From assembly GCA_965199135.1 (NCBI GenBank), contig OZ240685.1, positions 806,001 to 870,000 of the forward strand: 64,000 nucleotides of DNA, written 5' to 3'. The notes beneath the pieces were generated by a model. The model was not told the DNA's origin and did not search any database. It was given only the letters and a program-made list of their open reading frames with translations. Source of the stretch: EB88 sp965199135 (GTDB taxonomy: Bacteria; Acidobacteriota; Terriglobia; Terriglobales; Acidobacteriaceae). Below are positions 53,440 through 62,751 of this stretch, one piece after another; the stretch's first letter is position 1, and each line of letters starts with the position of its first letter. The translations under genes and the position numbers were made by a program.

Positions 53440-54942
53440 TTAACGCTCAAGGAGTGTATCGACCATTCCCGCACTTTCTTGAAGTGCATGTGCGCGCCCG
53501 TCGCGCTCCTGCCGCAACTCTGTCCCGGCCTGGGTCAGTTCCGGTGCTCCTGGAAACGCGCACAAGCCTCTCTCGATCGCGGCCAGAGCGCCTGTCATCT
53601 CACCGGCTTTCGCGAGCAGCGCAGCCTCCCGCAGAAACGACCGGACGCTCGGACAGAGCAGCGAGAGCGCGTGCGCTGCCTCCGCAGCCTCCGCATGCTG
53701 CCCCGTGGCCGTGGCGGCGCGCAGCCTCAGTTCTTGAAGCGGCTGGATCGCAGGCCTCTGCCCGGGAAAGGCAAGCCCCTGCCTTATATAGAAGAGCGAC
53801 TGCTCGAAGCGTCGAAGCTGCCCATACAGTTCAGCCACAGCCAGAAATCTCGCTGCACTTGGCGCGTTCCGCGCCGCCTGGTCCAGCGTCGCCAGTACCT
53901 CCTCGATCCGCCGGTTCCCCGCAACCTGCTCCCCTGCTTCGAGCTCCAGCAACGCCAGCTTTGCCTGAATGGCGAGCACATCCGGCAGCCCTGCAGCCGC
54001 GACAGCGTAAGCAGCAACTGCTTCCGGCCATCGCTTCGCAGCAGCGAATACCTCTCCCCGCAGATGGGCTCGCGAGCAACGGTGCTCTGGCGTGTCCGGG
54101 ATCTGTCTGCTCGCAATCTCGGCTGCCTCAACGTGACCCTGTCGCAACAGGGCCCATCCCACCGAAACCCAGATCTCTCCCCGCTCCGGTGCAAGCGAGG
54201 CGGCCTTCAGAAAACACGCCAGCCCCTCCGCGTGCTCGCCGAAATAGCAAAGGGCGTCGCCGTACTGAAGCAGAACCTGTACATCCTCCGGCCGGGACGC
54301 GAGCTTCTGCCGAAGGAGTTCCCGATACAAGCTGTGCTTTTGCTCGACAGCTTCCGCTTCGAGCAGGTACCAGCCAAAATGGTGGATAAAGAAACCAGCA
54401 CGCCCGATCGGCCGCCCCAGCGCGAGCATCCGGTACTCCACCTGCTCGTGGACGGGGCCGACATAATAGATCCCGGGCGTGCGCCGGAACAGACGACAGA
54501 CCTCGCTCGGCACATAGGATGAAGCATCCGGAGCCCGTGGGTGACGCTCGCTGCCTGGAACAGGCACTAGGTGACGCACCGCTTCCGAGCCGGGCTTCTG
54601 GTAATTGCGAACCGGAACAATGTATCCATCGGCTGTAGGGCGGGCGATCTCTCCTGGAATCCATGCATGCGCGCCCTCGTCCAGCTCCTCGTCGGCATCG
54701 AGGACCAGGATCCAGTCTGTTTCGAGCGCAGCAATCCCTGCATTCCGGGCTGCGGCGAAATCGCCGCCCCAAGGAAAATGAACGACCGTTGCGCCGAAGC
54801 CCTGCGCGATCGCGAGCGTTCCGTCGCTCGATCCCGTATCGACGACCACCATGCTGTCCACGAGGCCGCGTGCACTCTGAAGGGCGGCCGGGAGGGTGGC
54901 CTCGCAATTCTTTGTCAGGACATAGAGACCAAGGCTTGGCAT
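53440..54942 (-). CDS. GT2 glycosyltransferase with TPR-like C-terminal domain
   Basis: A 500-aa protein. Residues 1-230 are a GT-A family 2 transferase: SLGLYVLTKNCEATLPAALQ, VVVDTGSSDGT, the metal-binding LDADEE and the YYVGPVHEQVEY acceptor region. From about 230 to the end, helical TPR-like repeats run (LLQYGDALCYFGEHAEGLA, VGWALLRQGHVEAAEIA, ALSLLCPSVRSF). It lies directly upstream of motA and divergent from flagellin. Similar GT/TPR fusions glycosylate proteins; flagellin O-glycosylation is the likeliest job, by position. ATG 54940-54942 has GGAG about 10 bases upstream. Confidence 0.85.
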   Translation of the reverse strand: MPSLGLYVLTKNCEATLPAALQSARGLVDSMVVVDTGSSDGTLAIAQGFGATVVHFPWGGDFAAARNAGIAALETDWILVLDADEELDEGAHAWIPGEIARPTADGYIVPVRNYQKPGSEAVRHLVPVPGSERHPRAPDASSYVPSEVCRLFRRTPGIYYVGPVHEQVEYRMLALGRPIGRAGFFIHHFGWYLLEAEAVEQKHSLYRELLRQKLASRPEDVQVLLQYGDALCYFGEHAEGLACFLKAASLAPERGEIWVSVGWALLRQGHVEAAEIASRQIPDTPEHRCSRAHLRGEVFAAAKRWPEAVAAYAVAAAGLPDVLAIQAKLALLELEAGEQVAGNRRIEEVLATLDQAARNAPSAARFLAVAELYGQLRRFEQSLFYIRQGLAFPGQRPAIQPLQELRLRAATATGQHAEAAEAAHALSLLCPSVRSFLREAALLAKAGEMTGALAAIERGLCAFPGAPELTQAGTELRQERDGRAHALQESAGMVDTLLER

Positions 54943-55078
54943 GTTGATCCGGCTCCAGAGAAGCCACAAGCACGACAAGGGCCACTTCTACACGGTCTTT
55001 CTTCTGGAAACTGGCCGAAAATGAGACGAAATGAGCGCAGGTGAGGAAATTGTTTTCAAAGAAATGAGTGTGGAGGCC

Positions 55079-55106
55079 TGAACAGTGGGAGAGGAGACGC
55101 CGATAG
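55079..55106 (+). promoter_or_regulatory. Sigma-28 (FliA)-like promoter of flagellin
   Basis: TGAA (55079-55082), a 16-base spacer and GCCGATAG (55099-55106) fit the FliA consensus TAAA-N15-GCCGATAA. The block CTGAACAG-N13-GCCGATA occurs again before flgM. The transcript would start near 55113, giving a 90-base leader that begins with a 6-bp hairpin (GGCTGC/GCAGCC, 55110-55129). Confidence 0.7.
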
Positions 55107-55202
55107 AAGGGCTGCAAGACAACGCAGCCGAAGCACAAGCCCTCACCAAACACGGGAGCTGGTTGTGCAGGCGCACTACGAACCCTTAGGAGCAGACCAC
55201 AC

Positions 55203-56039
55203 ATGCTTAGCATCCTGAACAACACCGCAGCTTTGGCCGCAGAAAACCAGCTGAACATCACAACCAACGCCTCGAACGCCAGCCTTCAGCAGCTGTCCTC
55301 CGGCTCACGCATCAACTCGGGCTCGGATGACGCGGCGGGCCTCGCGATCTCGGACGGCCTCAACGCGAACGTCTCCGCGCTGAATCAGTCCACTCTGAAT
55401 GTGACCGATGGTGTGGGCCAGTTGCAGACTGCAGACGGCGCCCTGTCGCAGATCACCGCACTGCTCAACCGCGCCACAACCCTCGCGACGGAAGCCTCGA
55501 ACAGCACTGTGACCAGCACCCAGCTCACCGCCATCAACACCGAGTACCAGGCGATTCAGGGTGAAATCAACAACATCAGCACTACGACCAACTACAACGG
55601 CATCAGCATCTTCGGTGCGACAGCGGCCTCGACCGGCACCGTTTCGGCCTTTTTCACGAGCGACGGCACCACAGGTGGAACCGACGTCTTTACCGTGACC
55701 ATCGCCGGGACCAGTGCCACCCAGCTTGCACTGAACGCAACCGACCTTACCAGCAACTCAAACGCGGTCACCGCACTGGCAGCAATCAACGCCGCCATCT
55801 CCACTGTTTCCGCGGAGCGCGGCACGCTCGGTGCAAGCGTGGAGCAGCTGAAGGCGGCTTCGGCTGTCGACACCACCGAGTCGCAGAATCTCTCGAGCGC
55901 CTCGAGCGATATCACCTCTGCTGACATCGGCTCCGTTGTTGCCAACGACACGAAGTACTCGGTTCTGGAACAGACCGGTATCTCGGCGCTGCAGCAGGCC
56001 AACCAGCAATCGCAGACCGTGCTGAAGCTTCTGCAGTAA
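55203..56039 (+). CDS. fliC: Flagellin
   Basis: The filament subunit, 278 aa, close to the short Bacillus type with little or no outer D2/D3 domain. The N-terminal coiled part has LQQLSSGSRINSGSDDAAGLAISDGL, the family signature. The C-terminal helix runs ...DTKYSVLEQTGISALQQANQQSQTVLKLLQ, the export and polymerisation end. The central 110 residues are Thr/Ser/Ala-rich, offering many O-glycosylation sites. ATG 55203 is preceded by AGGAG. A divergent GT gene and the downstream fliD/fliS fit. Only one flagellin gene is present here. Confidence 0.96.
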   Translation: MLSILNNTAALAAENQLNITTNASNASLQQLSSGSRINSGSDDAAGLAISDGLNANVSALNQSTLNVTDGVGQLQTADGALSQITALLNRATTLATEASNSTVTSTQLTAINTEYQAIQGEINNISTTTNYNGISIFGATAASTGTVSAFFTSDGTTGGTDVFTVTIAGTSATQLALNATDLTSNSNAVTALAAINAAISTVSAERGTLGASVEQLKAASAVDTTESQNLSSASSDITSADIGSVVANDTKYSVLEQTGISALQQANQQSQTVLKLLQ

Positions 56040-56048
56040 ACGCAAGCA

Positions 56049-56078
56049 GGGCCAGGGCGATAATCCGCGCCCTGGCCC
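56049..56078 (+). terminator. Flagellin terminator
   Basis: A perfect 11-bp GC-rich stem (56049-56059 with 56068-56078, GGGCCAGGGCG arm) with an 8-base loop is followed by ATTGTTTCTG. It begins 10 bases after the flagellin stop. Confidence 0.8.
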
Positions 56079-56197
56079 ATTGTTTCTGTGTGCTGCGGGC
56101 ACCTTCGTCGCCGCGATCCGGAGAAGCAGGATCGCTTCGTCAGGAGCGGCATCGCACATGGAGGAGCCGCTTCCCGGCCCGCAAGGAGCCCGATCCG

Positions 56198-57562
56198 ATG
56201 AGTACAGCATCTACCTCCGCCCTGAGTGCAGTCCTGAGTGCCCTGAACAATGGCAACTCTGGCATCAACGTCACTGCAGCAGTTGCCTCTATCATCTCCG
56301 CAGACTCTGCCCCTGTCACTGCGTGGCAGGCACAGCAAAGCACGCTGAGCACAGAAGCATCATCCATCCAGCAGCTTGAGAGTGAAGCTGGCTCGGTCAC
56401 GGATGCGCTTCAGACCCTCAGCGATGTTGGTGGCGTGTTTAGCTCCACCACCGCTACCTCTTCGAACAACGCTGTCCTCACCGCAACAACGAGTTCCGGC
56501 GCTTCCCTCGGAACGCACACCGTTCAGGTTAATAGCCTTGCAGCCACCGCGGCCTGGTATTCCGCGGCAGAGTCAAGCAGCACGGCAGCCCTTCCAAGCG
56601 GCTCGTTCTCTATTGCGGCGGGCGGCACGACAAAGACCTTTACGACCGGCAGCGGGGTTGACACACTGAGCGAGCTCGCGTCGGCTATCAACACTGCATC
56701 GCTCGGCGTGACCGCGAACGTCGTCACCGATGACAGCGGCGCGCGCCTCTCGCTGGTGTCGCAGAACCCGGGCGCTTCAGGGGACTTCTCCGTCTCCGCC
56801 GACTCGACGATAGGGTTTACCCGGGCAGCCACAGGTGCCGATGCTTCGCTCGTGGTGGATGGTGTGCCCGTAACGAGCGCGTCCAACACTGTCTCCAACA
56901 TCGTTCCCGGGCTAACCCTCAACCTGGCCAGCACAAGCGCGGCGCCAGTGTCCGTTTCGCTCACGCCCGCGACCAGCCAGATCGAGTTCGATGTAAGCAC
57001 CTTTGTCACTGCGTACAACACCCTGATCTCGGACCTGAACAGCCAGTTCACTTACAGCAGCTCGACAGATTCAGAAGGCACTCTCTCCTCAGATAGTGCC
57101 GCGCGAGCCCTGCAAAGTGATGTGCTCGCCGCTTCGAACCTCCAGATTGGGAGCGGCGCTATCTCAACGCTGTCTGACCTTGGCATCACGACCAACCAGG
57201 ATGGGACACTCTCCCTCAACTCGCAAACTCTGGACACGGCAGTCGCAAATAACTACCAGGACGTGGTCAATTTTTTCCAGGGAACCGGAGGCTCAGGTGG
57301 CTTTGCCTCAACGCTGACTTCGACTCTGAACAATTACACTGATCCCTCTCAGGGAGCTTTCACCGTTGACTTGCAGAGCCTCAGCAACGAAAATCAGGAG
57401 CTCTCCACAGACATCTCCAACTATGAGACCTACCTGGATCAGCAGCAAACACTGTTAACGACCGAATACAACAACGCAAACATCGAGCTCCAGCAGCTCC
57501 CCAGCAAGATTCAGCAGACGCAGATTCTTCTTGGTACAGAAAGCACATCTTCTAATTCTTAG
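56198..57562 (+). CDS. fliD: Flagellar hook-associated protein 2 (filament cap)
   Basis: The capping protein that folds flagellin subunits at the filament tip. The 454-aa protein has the FliD N-terminal region (NSGINVTAAVASIISADSAP ... WQAQQSTLSTEASSIQQLES), a Ser/Thr/Ala-rich middle, and the FliD C-terminal region (FDVSTFVTAYNTLISDLNSQ, LGITTNQDGTLSLNSQTL, ISNYETYLDQQQTLLTTEYNN). ATG 56198 has AAGGAG 10 bases upstream; the frame extends to 56090 but the extra residues are Arg-rich filler. fliS follows 17 bases later. Confidence 0.94.
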   Translation: MSTASTSALSAVLSALNNGNSGINVTAAVASIISADSAPVTAWQAQQSTLSTEASSIQQLESEAGSVTDALQTLSDVGGVFSSTTATSSNNAVLTATTSSGASLGTHTVQVNSLAATAAWYSAAESSSTAALPSGSFSIAAGGTTKTFTTGSGVDTLSELASAINTASLGVTANVVTDDSGARLSLVSQNPGASGDFSVSADSTIGFTRAATGADASLVVDGVPVTSASNTVSNIVPGLTLNLASTSAAPVSVSLTPATSQIEFDVSTFVTAYNTLISDLNSQFTYSSSTDSEGTLSSDSAARALQSDVLAASNLQIGSGAISTLSDLGITTNQDGTLSLNSQTLDTAVANNYQDVVNFFQGTGGSGGFASTLTSTLNNYTDPSQGAFTVDLQSLSNENQELSTDISNYETYLDQQQTLLTTEYNNANIELQQLPSKIQQTQILLGTESTSSNS

Positions 57563-57579
57563 TCCTAAGAGAGCACACT

Positions 57580-58035
57580 ATGATCCCGTCGCCCCCGGCA
57601 CTGGCCTATCGCCGCGCAGCCGCACAACAAGCTTCCACGGTCGGACTTGTGATAGCACTCTATGACACGCTTGCCGGGGACCTCGGCCGCGCTGTGGCCG
57701 CGCTTCATGGGCAAGCGATCGAGGAAAGAAGCCGGTGTCTCAAGCACGGCTTTGTTGTGCTCGCTCAGCTTGAAAGCCTCATCAATCTGGAAAGCGGCGG
57801 AGAAACGGCACAACACCTGCGGCGCTTCTACAACTACCTGCGGAACGAGATGCTCCGCGCGCAGTTCACGCAGGATGCGGAGATCCTGAAGCGTGCGATC
57901 CCGTTGATCCTCGATGTCCGTAGCGCGTGGGAGCAAGTCGATACGCGCACCGCAGAGGATGGGAAGAGCGGCGACCACGGAACACACCTGACTGAAAGCG
58001 ACCAACGACGCCTCCCGCTAAACTGCCAAGCCTGA
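57580..58035 (+). CDS. fliS: Flagellin export chaperone FliS
   Basis: A 151-aa helical chaperone that binds the flagellin C-terminus before export. The conserved opening YRRAAAQQASTVGLVIALYDTLAGDL, the CLKHGFVVLAQLESLINLESGGE helix and the LRRFYNYLRNEMLRAQFTQD segment match FliS. The C-terminal 40 residues are a hydrophilic extension. It follows fliD with a 17-base gap and an AAGAGAG site. FliT is not visible. Confidence 0.93.
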   Translation: MIPSPPALAYRRAAAQQASTVGLVIALYDTLAGDLGRAVAALHGQAIEERSRCLKHGFVVLAQLESLINLESGGETAQHLRRFYNYLRNEMLRAQFTQDAEILKRAIPLILDVRSAWEQVDTRTAEDGKSGDHGTHLTESDQRRLPLNCQA

Positions 58036-59075
58036 GCCGTGAGGCCGGGGCCGGGGCGTGGCAAACCTAGGGCCTGCTGCGCGTCCACACCTCTTCATCT
58101 GCGTGAACCATCAGCAGATTGCAAGGGAGCAAGATACGCGTACGAGACATCGCACCTACAGGCAGCTCACAAGCAGACTATGCACGGTTCCCAGACGGTC
58201 AGCTCAGCGTGCTCTCGTTGCCGATGACGCGCTGCGAAGACCGCTGCCCCCACCCTCTCAGGCGTTTACGGGTGATGCACCGGATCGGCGAAGATTCATA
58301 TATGACCAGGAAAGTGCTGTGCCTGCAAGCATCCTTACAGCGGATGGGCTCTCCCACTGCCAAGAAGAGCCGACCGATCGTGTATGTAGCCTTCCCTTGT
58401 CTTTTGCCGGCATTATGTTCCAGCATGCGCGTCCGATGAGACGCCTTCCTCGAGCCGCAGGAGGTGCGAAACGATGTTCCGGACTTGTGCAGATGCGCGT
58501 GCAAACGACCAATGCTCGGGCCGGGGCCGGTGCCGCTACCTGCAGGCCTCTTTGGAGCACCGAAAGGTGAGCCTCCCATGCCGCATCGAAGAGGCCGGCT
58601 CGAAAGAAGCATCGGATGAGGGTGTTTGCTCGCCGCAAGCTGAAGAGCATACGCAAGCATTGTCGCCGCATCACCTCTGCCGTCCCTCACTCAGAAACAC
58701 CCCTTGTTCCTTCGCTCCTCTCCTTTACGTCTGCCCATTGATCACGACGGCTTGCCGAACGCCACTCTGGACTTGCGCGCGAGATCTCGTATCAAGTTCC
58801 GCGTGCCCCGATGCATTCCTCGACGTAGCGTTGAGCTCAGCGCCTTCATGCTGGGTTCAGCTCGCGAAGAGCGCCAGCTGGCCAGGGATATCGGCGTGGC
58901 AGCTGTTGTACCGCGAGGGCCATCTCGCCTGGCAGTTCCAGGACCTTGCCCACGTTCAGCCTCCAGAAGAAATCGACGACCTCGCCTCTGAGCGACTTAC
59001 GGCTGTGACCTGCCATGGCAAACTCTACCATTTGATTCTGACACTTCTTCCGTACGGTGAACGGTAGGTTGGAAG
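58036..59075. other. Decayed 1-kb stretch without a supported gene
   Basis: Open frames here (up to 197 residues) have unusual, Cys/Arg/Ser-rich composition, no ribosome sites and no recognisable motif; they overlap on both strands like chance frames. The stretch lies between fliS and a dead IS element, so it is probably degenerated DNA. Confidence 0.55.
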
Positions 59076-60180
59076 CTGAAGAAGAGCCGGCACAGCAAAG
59101 AGCAGATCATCGGGAATTCGAAGCAGAGTGAAGCTGGGGGTGAAAACGGCAGACCTGTGCCGGGAGCACGGGACCAGCGCAGCGACGCTCTGTGGCTGTA
59201 AGCATAAGTATGGCGGCATGGAGGTGAGCGAGGCACGGCGGCTGAAGGCGATGGAAGACGAGAACCGCTGTCTCAATCTGCTGGTAGCGGAACTGAGTCT
59301 GCACGGCGAAGCGCCAGAGGCCGTGATCCGAAAGATTGGGTGGAGCTTGCCGGTCTAAGAGAGGAAGTGGCGTTCGTCTCAGCCGAGTTCTGGTTGAGCG
59401 AACGCTTGGCGTGCAAGCTCTTGAACGTGGAGCGTTCGAGCTCCCGGTGTGAACTGCGACCGGACCGGAACGTGGAAGTGCGCGGAGAGCCGGTGAAACT
59501 GGCGAGGCGGAAGCCTCGCTACGGCTATCGCCGGCTGCATGCGCTGCTGAGCCGGAGAGAAGGGGATCAACGTGAAGCGTGTGTACAGGGTCTCCGTGGA
59601 AGACAAGCTGATGGTGCGGCTGCAGAAGCGTAAGTGGCTGGTGCGGGAGCGTGCAGTTGGGCCGAGGCTGGTGCGAGCCAATCAGGAGTGGGCGACGGAC
59701 TTCATCACCGATGGTCTGGCGACCGGACGCTTGGTACGGACCCTGAGCATAATGAGCGCCCTATACGCGCGAGTGTCTTGCGCTGGAGGTTGATACGAGC
59801 TTGGGCAGCGGACGTGTGACACGCGTGCTGGAGCGGCTGATCAGAGGGCGCGGCAAGCCGGAGAGCGTGCGTTCCGACAACGGTCCGGCGTTTCCTTCGC
59901 CACGGATGCTAGGCTGGGCCGAGGACTGGAGGATCGGCCTGGTTCATATCTAGCCGGGAAATCCCATGCAGAAGAGACAGGTGGAAAGATTCCATCACAA
60001 GCACCCAAGACCCGCTCCGCAATAAAGGCCTCAACGCCGGTTAATTCCCACACTGAACGATGCCCGCTCCATCCTGGAACTGGAGCGTGAGGATGAAAAC
60101 TGCAAGCTACCGCACAGCAGACTGGGCTCCCGCCCCCACAGGAGTTCCGGCGAGCGTCAGGCTATGCAGAACCTTAGCTG
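59076..60180 (+). pseudogene. Inactive IS3-family insertion element (orfA and orfB remnants)
   Basis: OrfA begins near 59076 (KKSRHSKEQIIG), shifts frame near 59136 and continues GVKTADLCREHGTSAATL ... KYGGMEVSEARRLKAMEDEN ... VAELSLHGEA. OrfB remnants follow in three frames: RKPRYGYRRLHALLSRREG (about 59510), RLQKRKWLVRERAV ... ANQEWATDFITDG (about 59610-59720), ECLALEVDTSLG ... ERLIRGRGKPESVRSDNGPAF (59771-59900), an in-frame TAG at about 59952, then KRQVERFHHK. The D-D-E catalytic residues are still readable (ATDF, RSDNG, QVERF), showing it was an IS407/IS2-like DDE transposase. At least three frameshifts and one stop make it dead. Terminal repeats could not be fixed. Confidence 0.88.
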
Positions 60181-60454
60181 ACAAACTCCAGTCATGGCTA
60201 ATAGAGAAAACGAAGGCAGGTCAGCTGGCACCTAGAAGCGGCAGCAGTCCGGGTCGATCTGATCGTCTTCAAGGTTCGAAGCTGCGCCTACCGATCAGCA
60301 ACTCCTTTGCATAAAGGACCGCTTGGTACTGCAGCGAAGTCTTGCCCCGCAAGGCGAAGCCAACAAGCACTCTTCAGTCGTGACTAGAACAGCGCGACTT
60401 CTGGCAAGAGCCATGCTGGTTCGTAGAAGTTCAGTGCTCATTGAGCGACTCCCT
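60181..60454. other. Gap between the IS remnant and flgL
   Basis: About 270 bases with no supported gene or hairpin. It holds the downstream side of the flgL operon (minus strand), but no clear terminator is visible. Confidence 0.45.
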
Positions 60455-61348
60455 CTATTTGAGGTAATCGAGCAGCGTTGTGGGCAGGACCTTAGCAGCG
60501 GCTGCAAGAACTGCGGAGTTTTGCACCTCAGCCTGTGAGAGATTTTCGGCGGCAGTGGCTGTGTCTACATCCACCAGATCACTGGCCTGTGCGCTGAGCG
60601 TCACCTTCTCCTGCGAGAGAAATGTTTCCTGCGAGTTCAGTTGACTGATGCTATTGCCAAAGACCGCGTGCTGCGCGGTGACATAGTTAAGAGCCGCCGA
60701 CACCTCTCCCGTTGCATTGCCGATTGAGCTCATCGTTCCAGTGTTGAGCGCATTGGCCAGATCGCTGAGAGAGCCCAGAACGCTGGCGTCCGGGTTGGTG
60801 AAGAGCGTACTGCCAGGCATGTTGACGGCTACGGAAAGTGAATCGCCCACCTGCACCTGGCTGGTGCCAGTATCGCCCTGATAGCTGTAGCCCGTTGCGG
60901 AGGAGGCGCTCGGGGCAAAAGCTACTGATGCGCCAGCCGTGCCTGAGAAGATAGCCACTCCCTCATAGTTGGTGTTCGCCTGCGCGACCACACTTGCGAG
61001 GATGCCCTGGATCTGTTTGGCGAGCGCCTGCCGGTTCGTGGTGCTCGTGCTTCCGTTTGCGCCTTCTGTGCCAAGGGTGACTGCCTGGTTCAGCAACGAC
61101 ACGACCGAAGTGAGCACGGAATCGGCTGCCTGGGCTTCACGCAGCCCAGCACTGTCGTTGGTTTGGTATTGGTCTAAAGCATCGGTCGCTGCCTGGTTCT
61201 GGACCATCGCCGCAGCGGCTGAGGGATCATCGCCCGGCACGTTCACGCGCTGCCCCGTCGACACCTGTTCAAAGGCAGTTTGCAGCGCGGCTTCACTCTG
61301 GTCGATTCCAGAGAGGACATCATTTGAAAGGTTGGAGGCAATGCGCAC
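60455..61348 (-). CDS. flgL: Flagellar hook-associated protein 3
   Basis: Hook-filament junction protein, 297 aa. The N-terminal helix MRIASNLSNDVLSGIDQSEA, FEQVSTGQRVNVPGDDPSAAAAM and the C-terminal NSQETFLSQEKVTLSAQASD ... ALNYVTAQHAVFG segments resemble flagellin ends as expected for HAP3. GTG 61346-61348 is the start, with GGAGAA 7 bases upstream. It follows flgK with a 13-base gap. It is the last gene of flgM-flgN-flgK-flgL. Confidence 0.93.
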   Translation of the reverse strand: MRIASNLSNDVLSGIDQSEAALQTAFEQVSTGQRVNVPGDDPSAAAAMVQNQAATDALDQYQTNDSAGLREAQAADSVLTSVVSLLNQAVTLGTEGANGSTSTTNRQALAKQIQGILASVVAQANTNYEGVAIFSGTAGASVAFAPSASSATGYSYQGDTGTSQVQVGDSLSVAVNMPGSTLFTNPDASVLGSLSDLANALNTGTMSSIGNATGEVSAALNYVTAQHAVFGNSISQLNSQETFLSQEKVTLSAQASDLVDVDTATAAENLSQAEVQNSAVLAAAAKVLPTTLLDYLK

Positions 61349-61361
61349 TGTCTTTCTCCGT

Positions 61362-62738
61362 TTAGTTCGAGGCCGATAGCATATTGAGGGTTTGCGAAAA
61401 CAAGGAGTTGATCGTCGTCACCACCTCCGCTGCTGCCTCGTACGCCTGCTGGTACTGGATCAGGTTGGTGGATTCTTCGTTGATCGAAACGCCTGAGATT
61501 GCGCTCTGTTGATTGGCAAGCTGGGTCAGGCTGCTTTGCAGGGCGGTCGACTGCGTATTAGCGTCCGACACTGCCGAGCCTACGGCGTCGACGATGCTGG
61601 CATAGCTGTCGGTGGGGCTGAGGCCACTTGCGAGCGGTGCGCTCTGCACCCCAGTCAGCGCTGCAACATTGCCGCTGTTGCCAGCCGAGCCGTTGGAACT
61701 CGCCGCGATTGCACTTGTACTCGTGGTCGTCAGTGCGATTGCCGCCGCGCTTCCGCTAACGCTCGCCGGTACTGAAAACAGGGCTGTCCCGGCATTCCCA
61801 TTCAGGTCATAGCCGGACTCGTGAGCACTATTGAAGGCCTGCGCAAAATTGTTAGCCAGGGTATCCAGCTGCGACAGAAATGCAGGGATCGTGGTGTCTC
61901 GCGCGCTCAGGATCCCACCGAGGTCCCCCTGCGTTAGATCGCTCGTGACGGTGTTGTCGTTGCTGTCCACAACCTGGCTGAGGCCATTGCTTCCCGCACT
62001 CGTGGCAAGAGCAAGGCTCTGATTGGCCACGACCAACGGAGTTCCTGAGCCGGTTGTGATGGTGTCTCCATCTGCGCTTGTTGTGACCGCGACATTGGTA
62101 AAGGTGGAGAGCTGCTGCTCAAGCTCTGACCGCTGATCCTCGAGGGTGCTGGTGCCCGACGCAGCATGGCCGGCGCTCGTTATCTGCGCGTTCAGCGAAG
62201 CGATCTGGCTGGAGAGTTGATTGATCTGGGCGACGTCGCCCGAGATCTGCGTGTTCAACCCGGTCTGTGCTGAGGTGAGCCCACTGCTGGTGCTTTGAAA
62301 CGCCTGCACCAGGTCCTGGGCATTGCCGATCACCGTCTGTCGATCGGCTGTATTTGAGGGGTCCGCCGAGAGTGCCGAGAGGCTGCTGAAGAAGGTAGAG
62401 AGCGCATCCCCGACGGTGCCACTCGCCGTCGAAAAGTAGGTCTGCACACCGGTCAGTACGTTGCTGGCAGCCGAGGCCGCTGACTGCGCCGAGGTCTGTT
62501 GCTGGGTGATCAGGCTGATCAGTTGATCTCGCACGCTGGTGACCGAGGTCGCATCAACCCCATCGCCCACCTCCACTCCGTCGAACGAGCTGGTAGCAGC
62601 AGCGGCGAGGTTGACCACCTCGCGACTGTAGCCCGGAGTGTTGGCGTTTGCGATGTTGTTGTTGATCGTTGCGATCGCGACTTCCTGAGCATTCAGCGCC
62701 CCGGCCGCGACTGCAAGTGCTCCATTCAGTCCACCCAT
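61362..62738 (-). CDS. flgK: Flagellar hook-associated protein 1
   Basis: Junction protein, 458 aa. The rod/hook N-terminal motif ALNAQEVAIATINNNIANANTPGYSRE and the C-terminal GVSINEESTNLIQYQQAYEAAAEVVTTINSLF are the FlgK signatures; the middle is a long Ser/Thr/Ala-rich coiled section. ATG 62736-62738 has AAGGAGA upstream. Shorter than E. coli FlgK (547), with the loss in the variable middle. Confidence 0.95.
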   Translation of the reverse strand: MGGLNGALAVAAGALNAQEVAIATINNNIANANTPGYSREVVNLAAAATSSFDGVEVGDGVDATSVTSVRDQLISLITQQQTSAQSAASAASNVLTGVQTYFSTASGTVGDALSTFFSSLSALSADPSNTADRQTVIGNAQDLVQAFQSTSSGLTSAQTGLNTQISGDVAQINQLSSQIASLNAQITSAGHAASGTSTLEDQRSELEQQLSTFTNVAVTTSADGDTITTGSGTPLVVANQSLALATSAGSNGLSQVVDSNDNTVTSDLTQGDLGGILSARDTTIPAFLSQLDTLANNFAQAFNSAHESGYDLNGNAGTALFSVPASVSGSAAAIALTTTSTSAIAASSNGSAGNSGNVAALTGVQSAPLASGLSPTDSYASIVDAVGSAVSDANTQSTALQSSLTQLANQQSAISGVSINEESTNLIQYQQAYEAAAEVVTTINSLFSQTLNMLSASN

Positions 62739-62751
62739 GACTTGTCTCCTT

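Noticed and set aside
58474..59067. 197-codon frame upstream of the IS remnant
   Set aside because: Cys/Ser/Arg-rich, no motif, no ribosome site, competing frames on both strands; treated as decayed DNA.
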